From Macrotrachela quadricornifera (lineage: Eukaryota > Rotifera > Eurotatoria > Philodinida > Philodinidae): a stretch of DNA of 64,000 nt. Location: contig JAJEKB010020494.1 of NCBI GenBank assembly GCA_022393335.1, forward strand, positions 672,906-736,905, given 5' to 3'. Below the pieces are notes generated by a model. The model did not search any database. It was not told the origin of the DNA and saw nothing but the letters and a program-made list of their open reading frames with translations. Numbering within the stretch: the stretch's first letter is position 1; each line of letters begins with the position of its first letter. Below are positions 12,801 to 23,490 of the stretch, piece by piece. The position numbers were made by a program, and so were the translations under genes.

Positions 12801-13842
12801 AACGAGAGCTATTAGTCTACTTACAAGCAATATTTTTTTTTGCGCCTTTAATTTTTGGCAAAATAATATCTGACTATAATAAGAAATTTCGATGTCCTGT
12901 CTTATACTCATGAAGTGCAAAAGTGACATCATGCTGCTATGAATTTTACCGATTTCCTTCATTTTTGTTTTCTTCATCTAATTCTCATTAAACTACTACA
13001 AGATTAACAATGACACTAATTGTGAGTTTTCAGATCAAAGGGGAAACATCGGATTTGGGATTCTTTAGAGTTTTGACCCTCTTTCTCCTTCTCTATGAAG
13101 TGAATACCAGGTTTTCTTTTATAAAACAGTGTTCTACCGTCTTGAGACCCAGTAATTTGACTGAATTGAAGGCACTTTTTCAATCACAAAAAAAAATATA
13201 TTTAAAGGCTTTTGGTCAATCAGGTGGTCCTAATTCACATTAAAAACGTTCTTCTACATTAAACTTTTGCCGTTTCTCGTGTTTTTCTCTGTACTGACGG
13301 TTTCACTCGCTTTTAACTGATCACTATTGAAACTTCTTAATCAATATTCACTAATACGTGATGAACAAGTATGAGTTAGTGATAGGAGTGTCACAATACC
13401 AATAACGTCAATAACAAACCATTTACTATTGAGTGGTATTTTAATTGATATTGACAAGGACTACGCCGGTTCAAAACCAAAAGCTTAGATCGTTTGTGAA
13501 AAAATTTGATTAAAAGATCGATTCTAAGAACTCATTTTTTTAGGCAGCTTCCCACAACTTCTCAATTTGTATCTAGAAATGGCTTCTCGAACTCGTCGAG
13601 TCTGCGTGGGAATGTTGTCTAGAATCTGTTGGGCTATATCTGGGGATGCTCTCTCGAAATTTTCGATTTTTGCTGGATGTCATAGAATCAATAACTATAA
13701 TAACAAAGCATTCCTCAAAATGACTGCATGTCTCTATGCACAATAATAAAAAGTGATTTCAACTATAACTTCATGATGAATTGTATTGTTTTCCACGACT
13801 TTATTTAGTACTCTTTGAGTAATCAATTTTTTTTCCTTGAGA
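9848..13842 (-). repeat. Arm A of a ~4-kb inverted duplication (partner 40353-44558)
   Basis: The reverse complement of this stretch aligns with 40353-44558 across all ten Gs-alpha-like exons, their introns and about 1.1 kb beyond the 5' end. The outer edge is near the shared ACAATCTTGAG (9848 here, 44558 there). The inner edge is near the shared GAGTAATCA and TTTTTTTTCCTTGA segments. The arms lie 26.5 kb apart. Both genes point outward, with 5' ends toward the spacer. Confidence 0.88.
10090..12769 (-). CDS. Gs-alpha-like protein with degenerate nucleotide-binding motifs, copy A (ten exons)
   Basis: Exons on the minus strand: 12769-12553, 12490-12440, 12370-12318, 11612-11395, 11343-11289, 11035-10962, 10910-10731, 10669-10518, 10344-10280, 10233-10090. 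All joins keep frame and give about 402 aa, against 394 for vertebrate Gs-alpha. A second start, MPKLCSC at 12676, would give 371 aa and put cysteines next to the N terminus, as in acylated Gs. Fold and family are clear: [52 protein letters not shown] and the C-terminal LRQYELL. But the P-loop is GDDEVTKLS instead of GAGESGKST, switch I lacks the catalytic Arg and the Mg-binding Thr (YDYKSN), DVGGQ is YPFGQ, NKQD is CGED, and TCA is VGH. It likely cannot bind or hydrolyse GTP normally, while the receptor-contact tail is intact. Function is unknown. Confidence 0.85.
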
Positions 13843-13949
13843 TATACTCAAGGTATTTAAAAACTATTTTTGTCTTTTTCATTTACGGTCTTTACAAACC
13901 GATGCAATGAAACGTACTCATCACGAGTATCATATTTTTTTTCTATCTC

Positions 13950-14665
13950 AATCGAGCGATAATAGACATGTTGGACATCTTTGAAAGGCTGAAAAATCAG
14001 TTTCTAGTCTAAAGGTTTGTTATTACCAAGTGTAAGATCGTTGGTATTACATTTTTTCAGTGTAGAAGTTTTCTCTGTATTAGAACATATAAGAAGATTT
14101 CGGAAATAGAATTCTTCTTGAGAATTTGTTCAATGAATACCATCCGATATGGAATCTTGCTATCATATGCAATGTTACAGTACGCCAGTGAATCAACGAG
14201 CTTTTTATGCATATAAAGTAGGTCGACGTGCTCTTTCTAATGAAATTATTTATAACGATGATGACCAATGTTCTGGTTATAATTATAGGCACATTCTCCC
14301 TAACTCAGAATGCCTATACAAGCGGTACAAGAGCAGTACAAACAGTGTTGAAAGTAGTTTCATTGAAAAGAGTTCGTCGAGTTATCTTTTGTACATAAAA
14401 ACCTCGTTGATTCACTGACGTAAAGTAACATTGCATGTAACAGTAAGATATCAATTGAGTGTGATATTCTCCGAATAACTTTTCAAGAAGAATCTTATCT
14501 CCGAAATCTTCTCATATATTCTGATAGAGAAAAAGATTCTGCATTGAAGAAGCCTAATACCGACGATTCATGCCCGAATATTAATGACATTTTAGACCTA
14601 AAACTGACTTTTTCATTTTTCAGACATGCCCAAGATACCTCTTATTATTTAACTAATATAAAAAT
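13950..14665. repeat. Fold-back element, ~300-bp arms and ~110-bp loop
   Basis: The left arm (about 13960-14254) and right arm (about 14360-14660) are imperfect inverted copies. Shared blocks include GTGAATCAACGAG, ATGCAATGTTAC, AGAAGATTTCGG and TTAGGTCTAAA-like segments. The short ORFs on both strands here come from the palindrome and are not genes. It sits directly beside the inner edge of arm A. Confidence 0.75.
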
Positions 14666-14679
14666 ATAAGATGATATTC

Positions 14680-15650
14680 GTGATTAGTATACTTTTTTTC
14701 TATCGATCTGTCAAAATTATAAACAGAAAAATGACGAAAACGCTTTATTGAGTACCTAAGGAATACAAGAGATCCCAGTCATAAAGAGTTCACTTTTCGC
14801 TCAATAAGAAATAAAGTCTTAGAAAATGATTCTAGTCTATCAGACTACTTTAATTAATATCAACTTTTATCTTACATAAAGTCATAGACCAATTTCCATG
14901 AATGTGTTGTTATTAGAGATAGTACCTGTACAATCACCAGTGAAAGTCAGAAAACCTGAAGATAGTAACCATAGGTAAGATCCAAAAGGTTCTAGATGCT
15001 ATTCTTGGGTAAACTCCAATACATTCTAGATAACACATACAGACAAGTTCAGCAAGATCCGGATGATATCTCATGTAGGATGCAATAAGCTCTAGACGAT
15101 GCTGAGGTAGGAACCAGCAAACCCTGAACGACACCCTTGGCAGAGATCAGTAACTTCCAGATAACCTCTACAGATAGGGACGAAAAGTTATTGGGAGCTG
15201 TTTAGAATAGATTATGAAGAGTATTCGATAAGTTCAAAGAATTGATCTGTTTAATCAAAAGCTTCCCACAAAGAGTCTAAGCGTATGATCTAGAACTGTT
15301 TCGATCCTAATCTATATTGATACGAAACAATACTAAATGGTATTGATATTGGCATTGTGACTGACGTAATAGGCATTGATTGGAGTTAAAAGTTATCTTT
15401 CGAAAAAAATGTAATTTATTATTAATAACAGTGGGATAACAATATTCTCTCACTCCTTAATATAGTAATTAGATGGTTAATAATAGAAAGATGCTATGTT
15501 TGATCAAAATTTGAATTCCTATCAATATATCATATATGTAATACTTGAAACTTGAATTCAAATATTCAACTTTGAGACGATGGGGCCAAGCTCAACAGGG
15601 ACAGCTTAGAGTGAGAGTGCGGTTTTTTGGAGAAAGGTGGGACTAAACTC
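14680..15650. other. Non-coding stretch with degenerate repeats
   Basis: From about 14937 to 15190 short blocks such as TTCTAGATG and CTCTAGACG recur imperfectly. Near 15290-15370 is a diverged copy of a segment also present inside both inverted arms (about 13390-13500 and 40715-40850) and at 17390-17470. It ends in alternating 'GGTATTGATATTG..ATTGTGAC' text. No gene was seen. Confidence 0.45.
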
Positions 15651-15734
15651 AAAAGGATCAACTGAGAGTGAAGGCGCAATTCTTCGCGGAGGAGCAAAAC
15701 CTAGCAGAAGGAGACGGATGGTTATGCGAGTTTA

Positions 15735-15905
15735 CTTGAATAGTTGTATACTTGAATGATTGAATACTTGAATATTTGAATACCTGAATGGTTGAATACT
15801 TGAATGCTTGAATAGTTGAGTATTTGAATAGTTGAATACTTGAATGACTGAATACTTGAATGGTTGAATACTTGAAAACTTGAATGATGGTTGAATATTT
15901 GAATT
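15735..15905. repeat. Minisatellite of TTGAATA(C/G)-type units
   Basis: The stretch is a tandem array of about 8-10-bp units, TTGAATACT alternating with TTGAATGGT/TTGAATAGT, giving a period near 16-18 bp. The open frame through it on the minus strand is a product of the repeat. Flanking TTGAATTCAAATATTCAA-like text occurs in inverted form on both sides (about 15552 and 15893). Confidence 0.8.
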
Positions 15906-16038
15906 CAACTTTCAAGTTTACACTACTGAATTCTACTGGAAAAATCTAAAAAAAAATTTCTCGTATGAATACTGCTTCCATTAAATGTTTAAAATAACGC
16001 GGAACCGACCGTTTCCGTGTCATATTGTTCGCCGTGGG

Positions 16039-16914
16039 ATTATACTTTGTTTAGCAGATTTTGTATATGGCATGTATACCTGAGACTATGTACTATTATA
16101 ATCCAGGATAACTTTTCAAATCATGCTGTCTTTCTCATAATATGCCACTTAGAGTAAACCTGGTGATCGTGGTGATAGTCGTAATCATAGTAGGAGATCA
16201 GGTGCTGGTAAATCGCCACTAGATCAAAAATAAATACTAGAGATTGAATATCAAGCCGTAGTATTACGTGCACGATGGAGTGCATTTGAAGCTTGCCAGC
16301 ATCTAATTAAATTCCTTTCTGAATTATTGAATCCAAGAGGAAGATCATATAGTATTGCAGAAAATGAAATTGTATTATTATTTATACTGAATTTGATGGT
16401 AGAAGAAATGAACAAAACAGAAGCATGTGTACATGTACCAAAACGTTTACACCGCGATCAGTAACTATTATATCAACTTATTAATTATTTCTTTGAGCAT
16501 AGAAAAGTAATTGATATAGGTAGTGTTAATCGTGATCATGGTGCACCTATATATGTACACACATTTTATCATTTATCTACGGAACATATTTCGTCGGTTG
16601 GTGAATTCATTATCACTATACAACAAGAAGATACTGGTAGTGCAACATTATCTATTGCTCATCATCTCAAATCAATTTTCAACATTGACGTACACCACAG
16701 TACTCTATATAATATTTGTTTGTTTTTGTAGTGGCCGTCTACCAGCATCTCGTCTCCCTCTATCATAACCATGACCATTACTATGACTACCACGTGTACT
16801 CTATGTCATATTATAAGAAAGACAGTATGGAATAAAAAGTTATTCCGGAATATGATAGTAGATAGTCCCACGTATACATATCATATATAAAATCTGTTAA
16901 ATAAAGTGTAATAT
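16039..16914 (+). mobile_element. Terminal-inverted-repeat element with a transposase-like fragment
   Basis: About 175 bp at 16039-16211 recurs in inverted form at 16736-16914; shared blocks include CTGTCTTTCT, GGTGCTGG/GATGCTGG and TTTA(G/A)CAGATTTT. Between them, 16230-16735 (+) reads as one mostly open frame with a single stop after KRLHRDQ. It contains ARWSAFEACQHLIKFLSEL and later TLSIAHHLKSIFNI next to HHSTLYNI, which resembles the helix-turn-helix N terminus of IS630/Tc1-type transposases. No DDE catalytic part is present. It is probably a non-autonomous deletion derivative. The family call is inference. Confidence 0.6.
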
Positions 16915-16919
16915 AAAAA

Positions 16920-18290
16920 TAAAAATCAAGTTTCTAATAGTGATTGCAAGAGCACTTCCCTCGAAACTATATAGTGATTATGCACATACAGAAAGAGATA
17001 AAAATGTAAGATTAACAGTTTAGATGCAGAATCACTAGTGAGTTATAATGGTAGACATATGGTCAGTCCATATCAGTCTACAGTATATTACAAACAAGAG
17101 AACACATCATCATAAAATAAAAATGAATATTAAAAAAAATTCAAATTTCAATTCAGACTTTTGATTGATCAGACTATAGTGCAAAAAAATAACTATCAAT
17201 GGCTCAATAGATCATGAGTCAGTTAGATGTATACTCAGTTCTGCTGATGCTCAGTCCTCAATCCTAACTAGGGACTGCTGCACACTTACTCTCCGGAAAC
17301 TTTACATTTTTTCGTGAAGCCCTTCAGGACTTTGCAAGAGAGAGTCAACTAGGGAATAGATCTCATAATTAGATCTTCAGCGTAAACGATTTCAACTTAT
17401 GATCTTGGACTGGTAGCGGTTCCAATCGTTATCAATAACAATACTGAAATAATATTGTGACACACCTCCACAGATTTATTCCGTATCGGGTAACTCCTAT
17501 CCATTTAAAACTTATCATAGTCTAGCACTGCAAAACTCATAATACCGTGTCATACTTCTTTTTAGTCTGATTGCAGTGTCTGACTGTTGGCAAACTTGAA
17601 AATCACGGAATAAATTTATTTAAGTTTGGAGCAGGTTAGAAGCATCACTAACATTTGAATTTAGTTGTGATAGTTTTGGAGTTTACGAACTCTTTTTTTT
17701 TGGAGTTACATAAATTTTTTGGGAATTTTCGGGACTTTCTGAGAGTTTTTCAAATTTTTTGAGATTCCTCGGATTTTTCTAGATTTAAATCCCAAAAAAT
17801 CCGTTTTTTTCACCTTGGGTTGGACTCTTAATGCGGAGGAAGCAAAATTTCTGGAGTGTGTACTTTCTACTATGCTCCTCTGTGCTCTATTGTACTCCAC
17901 AGTGCTCCTCTGCACTTTCACTGCACTCGCATTGTACTCCATGAGTACGGACTTCTCGACTTTTCCGATTTAGTTGGATTTTAATATTATAGAAAAAATT
18001 GTCCTAATTTACATAAGAAAAAAGTTCCTGAATGTAAAATATAATATAGATTGCTGCTGACAATGTTAACTCAGTGACCTTTATATTTTTTATAAATATG
18101 TAAATAATGAATGAACAGATAGGACGTACATACATATACATTAGAAAAAAACTTCTGACGAAGAAAACTTGTAAATTATAATATAGATATTTTCTTTGCG
18201 TTCTGTGGCCAATCATATAAAAGTCCTAGAACTGAAAAAGTTCGTCTATTTTAATATAGATTATCTTGTTCAATCAGTGTATTCTACGCT
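16920..18290. other. Non-coding stretch
   Basis: Holds a diverged copy (about 17390-17470) of the repeat seen in the inverted arms, a poly-T rich block (17690-17815), and at 17860-17945 a short degenerate array built on TGCTC/TGTACTCCA words. No gene was seen. Confidence 0.45.
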
Positions 18291-18300
18291 TCTAGCAGTG

Positions 18301-19210
18301 TGAATATGATCAATGATCTCATTTCTGTCTTATATGATAAAAAGACTGGCGATGATGTTTTGATTTTAATTCAAAATTTAATGAGACTTTCAAAAATGGT
18401 TAGCTTTCACTGCACATGTTCCAAAATACCCAATAATACTCTCGTTTTGACTTAACATGGTGTGTTATGCAATTTGAAAGAAACTTTAATTCTGAATCGA
18501 ATGAAACATGTCTTAAATATTAGACTTATTTTCATAAAAAAAAAATAAATATAAAGTATGGCAGATCCCCAACTTGATTAGAAGATTGTCTGTTTTTGTA
18601 TGCATAATAGTCATGTACACTTAACTAAATGCGTCAATGCATCTTATTTGTGGTTCGAATCTGATTACACACGTATTGATCTGAATGATCCATACACTCA
18701 TTCATTTTACATACAACATTGTAATTTTGGAGAAGATGAAGCATGTCTCTATGTCAATGCAGAAGCTGATTAAATAAGGAAAACTAATATATGTATTCAC
18801 TGATCTATCAAATTGTGTGAAATTCGTAATCATTTATACTACCCAAATGAACTGCTAATGTTAATGCCGTTGTCACATGGTACAATATTGATGAGTGAAA
18901 CAAATATTTTGATATTTGTCTTTCTCAATTATCTTTTCTACTTTGCAATTACTATTTCCCTTATAATACATCAAACAGCCAATCAGTTCAGTTAACTTCT
19001 AATAGTTTTCAGAATTTTATTCAGGTGACTTCTAATAAGATTTGGGTAAAGTTAAAACATACTTTGATTATATTGAAGAAACACTTCCAAATAATATTAG
19101 TAATTTACACGATATCGGTTTTTCATACCGACCTTTCATCACTAGTTCAATAACTAATGGTGAACCTCTACTGAGTATTTTACAAATTTTAGATGGAAGA
19201 AGTAGATTTT
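18301..19210 (+). pseudogene. Unrecognised decayed coding fragments
   Basis: Three open pieces with protein-like codon use follow each other on the plus strand: 18306-18440 (beginning MINDLISVLYDKKTG), about 18590-18774 (with VNASYLWFESDYTRID and HCNFGEDEACLYV), and about 19037-19217 (with KTYFDYIEETLPNN and FSYRPFITSS). Stops and frame changes separate them, and no convincing splice set joins all three. I do not recognise the family. Confidence 0.3.
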
Positions 19211-19455
19211 CTCAATGATGATATTTTTTCTTATAGAAAAGCCTAATCTGATATTAACTATTCGATATTTCAGTTATATGCACTGTTGTAATTTAGGAGA
19301 ATCTTACAAATCATTTGTTTTCTTCAACTAAACATAGGTTTTTATATGACATTAAATCTCAATATATTAACAAAAAAAAAAATATGTATTTAATTTTATT
19401 ATACAACAAGAATTAGCATAGACATTCAGAAATCAAATATCAAACTTTGTTTCAC

Positions 19456-20592
19456 TCATAGAAATATTTTTAAATCTGTACGAAAATAAACTTTTTGATA
19501 AAATTGAATTAACATTCGACTAGACCATGAAATATTACAATTTTTTAGATTAACTGTTTTTAATGTTCGATTAAACTTGATTATATTAAAAATTGAATAA
19601 AAAGATGAATCTGTTATTAATTTATTTCCCATCAAATTCAATCGTTCCAGTTTGGAATTTTGATGAATAATTGCATCAGCTAACATTTTCATCCCTTCAT
19701 TACTTATTATATTGTATGATAATTCCAAACGAGATAAAGAATGATTTTCTCTTAACATTTCAGTTAAATATTTTGTACCAACGTCAGTGACATGATTGTC
19801 ACAAAGGTTTAGATATTCAACAGAACTGTTAATGGAAAGAGATTCGGCTAGAAAGAAAACACCAGAATCATGCACAGAACACTTTTCAAGTTCTAAAATT
19901 TTTAATGAAGTATTACCAGGCAATGCTAAAGCTATAAGCAAGACATTTTCTGGTAAGAGATCACGACCAAACAAATTGAGATGCGTGCATTGTTTATTAT
20001 TAATAGCCACTCTAGCTGCAGCTGCAATTTCTTGCTTTGTCACATGTTCTATTTGTGGATTCACTTTCATAAAAATCACATTATTCCCTTTATTTAGTAC
20101 TTGAAAAATTGAACTTGAGTTAACCACTTCTATTTCATTATTACTTTCTTTGAATTTGAACCTTGATGGCTCTAATGTGCATGTACTTAAATGACTTTGA
20201 AGTTCTTCACGCAATCCTTTCCATGAACAATTGATATTATTATTTGGACATCTGATAATCGTTTTTGGACATATTTTATTAATATGATCTTGAAAATTAC
20301 CTCGTTGTATTTTGGATTGATTACATATTTTACATTTAACAAGAATGTGATCGAGCATTGCAAGAAAAGGAAGAAGCGTAACTAGTGTTGGACTATGTTT
20401 GGACATTATATTTCGACATGTCGGACACGTTAAACGATAGTTTTCGAGCCATTTTCTCAAACATTGACGACAAAATGTATGATGACATGGAGTTGTAACA
20501 GGATTAATGAATGGTCCTTTGCAAATCGCACACTTCAAATTCACATCAACGGATGCTTCATTTTCATATTCGTAATGGTTACTACTTGCCAT
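19456..20592 (-). CDS. RING finger - TRAF-type zinc finger - LRR protein, single exon
   Basis: The 378-aa product starts MASSNHYEYE and is intact. A C3HC4 RING finger occupies residues 21-59 (C21, C24, C36, H38, C41, C44, C56, C59), typical of E3 ubiquitin ligases that bind an E2. Residues about 87-139 form a TRAF-type zinc-finger region (CKIC..H..C, then RCPN..CSWKG..H...C). Residues about 200-360 are leucine-rich repeats of the ribonuclease-inhibitor type, with recurring LxxLxLxxNxIxxxG patterns. The likely role is a cytosolic ubiquitin ligase whose LRRs choose the target. RING-TRAF heads with an RI-type LRR tail are not a standard vertebrate layout. No neighbour is clearly linked to it. 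Confidence 0.88.
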   Translation of the reverse strand: MASSNHYEYENEASVDVNLKCAICKGPFINPVTTPCHHTFCRQCLRKWLENYRLTCPTCRNIMSKHSPTLVTLLPFLAMLDHILVKCKICNQSKIQRGNFQDHINKICPKTIIRCPNNNINCSWKGLREELQSHLSTCTLEPSRFKFKESNNEIEVVNSSSIFQVLNKGNNVIFMKVNPQIEHVTKQEIAAAARVAINNKQCTHLNLFGRDLLPENVLLIALALPGNTSLKILELEKCSVHDSGVFFLAESLSINSSVEYLNLCDNHVTDVGTKYLTEMLRENHSLSRLELSYNIISNEGMKMLADAIIHQNSKLERLNLMGNKLITDSSFYSIFNIIKFNRTLKTVNLKNCNISWSSRMLIQFYQKVYFRTDLKIFL

Positions 20593-20599
20593 TTAGTTG

Positions 20600-21330
20600 A
20601 CATACAAAAAGTTTGAGATGTAGTTTAGACAAAAAGTATCTCATAAAGTATATGGGTTTTTATATTGACATTCTTCTATTACATCATTGTCTTCTCTGAT
20701 TCAGTTGTGCAAACAAAAGATAATTATACTTTTAGATGCTTCATGGATAAATATAACAACGCAAAAGAAAGACAACAACTATTTTTATTATAATGAATAA
20801 ATAAATTGGTTATTACGAACAACATCATTTTTTATCAGCTATGATATTAAAGATTGTGAACTTTATCCTTGTTGTTGCTTCGTTATCTTAGAAAATTTCT
20901 ATAATTATCGTGTAAAAGTAAAAAGAACTTTTGACATTGATATTTTTCTCCCTTTTTGTTAACAAGAAAATAAATCAAATTTCGAAGGATGTTTAGTCGA
21001 CTTTATTGTTCATAAATAAAAAATAAAAAATACCTACTATTAGTCCATAAAAAAGTTCTTCCACTAAATTATTGTCGAAAAGTCCTTAGAGCTCGTTAAA
21101 CTATCTGAATTTGAATTTATTTCCCCAATAATTAACTAAGTCAAAGTTTGATAACCATAAAGCTTTTTTTTAAAAAGAACTACTGAATTTTAGTATGATA
21201 ACCGAATTATTATTTTGTATGTCTGCCTCTGTTGATTCTCTCTTTTATTATCAACAGTAAGTTAATGTTGACAAATGAAGACAATCTTTTAAAAACTGAC
21301 AGAAACAGCTAAGAGAGCTTTTACCGGGTG
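20600..21330. other. Non-coding stretch 5' of the RING/LRR gene
   Basis: Very AT-rich. It should contain the promoter of the RING/LRR gene at its left end. No other gene or strong repeat was seen. Confidence 0.45.
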
Positions 21331-21334
21331 TTTG

Positions 21335-22096
21335 AAAAGTCACTTACCAAAAAAAAATCTGAATATCTCCCTTACGGTTCGAGCAAACGAACTAATTTTT
21401 TTATCAATGATAGAGGCATGTTCAAAGTTTATATCCATAAAGACATGTCTAAAGAGACGCTTTGCTAAGTAACATTATTAGTTTGAACAAAAAAAATTTT
21501 ATTTTTTCACAAATAGGAATAGGGTGAGCCAAAAGCCACCTTACCAAGAAAAAATTGAATATTTCGACTACAGCTTAACCAAACAAACTGATTTTTTTAC
21601 TCATAATAGCGGCATATTCACACTTTAAATCCATACGGACAAGGTTAGAGAAAACCTTTGTTAAGTATCACAAATGACTTCAACAAAAAAATGTTTACTT
21701 TTTCACAGATAAGAAAAAAAACCAATATGATTAACGAAGAATTTCTCTAGGCATGTCTTTATGAACCTGAAGGTTCGACATACCTCTATTATTGATAAAA
21801 GAATCAGCCCGTTTGCTCGAACTGTAATGGAGATAATCAATTTTTTCTCCGTTGTGTAATTTTTGGGCAATCTTGAAAAGTCATTTTGTCCAAAAACAAA
21901 TTGAATATGTCCTTTAGGGCTCAAGCAAACGAGCTGATTTTTTTATCAATGATAGAGGTATGTTCAAGCATCATATTGATAAAGACATGTCTAGAGGAAT
22001 CTTTTGTCAAGTATATTGTTTTTTCTTCCTATCTGTAAAAAAGTAAACGTTTTTTCGTTCAAATCAATAATGATACTTAACAAAGTGCCTCTCTAG
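21335..22096. repeat. Cluster of ~165-bp repeats in both orientations
   Basis: Units read roughly AAATTGAATATCTC...TCGAGCAAACGAACT...ATCAATGATAGAGG...AAAGACATGTCTA. Copies lie at about 21350-21515 (+), 21545-21700 (+), 21705-21875 (-) and 21895-22055 (+), with a further inverted piece running to 22096, where the hAT element begins. The same family forms the ends of the fold-back element at 48261-49313. Some units start with a GGGTGAGCCAAAAG-like terminus, as in short inverted-repeat transposons. Confidence 0.7.
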
Positions 22097-23180
22097 TAGG
22101 CATGCACCAAATCCAAACTCAAACCCAAACCGTTCGGGAGTTTGGGTTTGGTTTAATGAGTTTGTGTTTGGGTATTGAGTTTGGGTTTGGGTCTGAGCTT
22201 GAGCTAAGCAGTCAAACTTATTGTAAGATTTAAGTTTTAATCTCGGTTTGTTTGTATTGTATCCATTGTCTTTAACATTCATTTTCATCTTTCAGAACTT
22301 CACGGTCATTAACAGCAGCTTTCTATTTGAGTTTATTATTATTTGTAATTGTTGCAGCAATTGTTCCCGTTTTAGTTCATGCTTATCTTCTAAGAAAAAG
22401 ATCTAACAGTTGCAAAGAGCAATAATTATACTTATTATTTAATCTCTAAGTTGTTTCTTAGCTTGTTGATATTAGTCGACTTCTCTCTGGAAATGCTTAT
22501 ATTGAACGATAAATGTCAACTATGTATTCCTGTACCCCGGAATCAGTTAGCATTAACAAATTAAGAAACGACTTAGAGATTAAATAAGACTTCTAGCATT
22601 TTGATTTTTTTCAAAAAATCTGAAGATTTGTTTACACATAAATAGAGATGAAACTAGTGTTTGAATCATAACTTCTTATTAACACAATCGATAGAGTTCA
22701 CGTTGATGCTTGCGATCACAGTTTTTTACACTCTATTTCTGGTAAAAATTTCATGAAAAACCATCCAATTCTTGTCCGGGTATCACACATCCAGGGATTT
22801 ATGACTAGCAGTGTATTACTGTTTGTTATTTGTTTGGGTAATTCAACATTCTACCTAGTATATTCAGCCTCTACAACTGCTTCTTCTTTTTCGCTTTTTT
22901 TTCGAATTTTGCTTTCAATCCATCTTAGTCAAAATTTGTTTTTTTTTTCATATGAGAAATCTGAAAAGAATATTTTATCAGATAATACTCCGACAAAGTT
23001 ATTAAAAGATATTTTAAAATTAAGAAAATTTTATTTTTGCTATAGAGAATTCAATAGAATCAAGGGTACGACTGTTGACTATTATTTTCTGTATCTACAC
23101 TGTGAATTTGTTGGGATAATTAAGAATTAATTTAAGGATATATCTGAATTGTTCATCTTTAGCTTATAGGAACAATGTTG

Positions 23181-23345
23181 GTTCAAAGGAACATAATTGA
23201 TTAAATGCAATGTCACGGTTCAAAGGAACATTTCTCTCATATATTATATACGATGGTGACTGACGAACGATGTTGATTTAGACGATCAGAATAGAAAAAA
23301 ATGACTGAATTTAGCTTCAGAGTTCAAAGGAACATTTTTCTCTCT
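23181..23345. promoter_or_regulatory. Three copies of GTTCAAAGGAACAT upstream of the hAT transposase
   Basis: Identical 14-mers start at 23181, 23218 and 23332, the last 146 bp before the transposase ATG. The core GTTC-AAAG-GAAC is an interrupted palindrome. The array could bind a regulator or the transposase itself; the role is inference. Confidence 0.4.
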
Positions 23346-23490
23346 CTCTCGTTTGTCTCTTACTATACGAAAACAAAATTTTCGAACGATTTTTAAAGTG
23401 CAACTTGTTTTCCTTATTGCATATTAATACCGATAGATCCAATTATTTTTCTTTCTATAAAAATCAACAATAATTGTTTTTTACGTTGAA

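Noticed and set aside
14080..14418. Overlapping open frames on both strands
   Set aside because: They come from the arms of the fold-back palindrome.
15658..15915. 85-codon open frame on the minus strand
   Set aside because: It reads through a TTGAATA minisatellite and is a repeat product.
22753..23130. 125-codon ORF before the hAT transposase
   Set aside because: It starts with ATG and has a hydrophobic start, but shows no family features and low-complexity Phe/Ser codons; left out of the gene list for lack of support.
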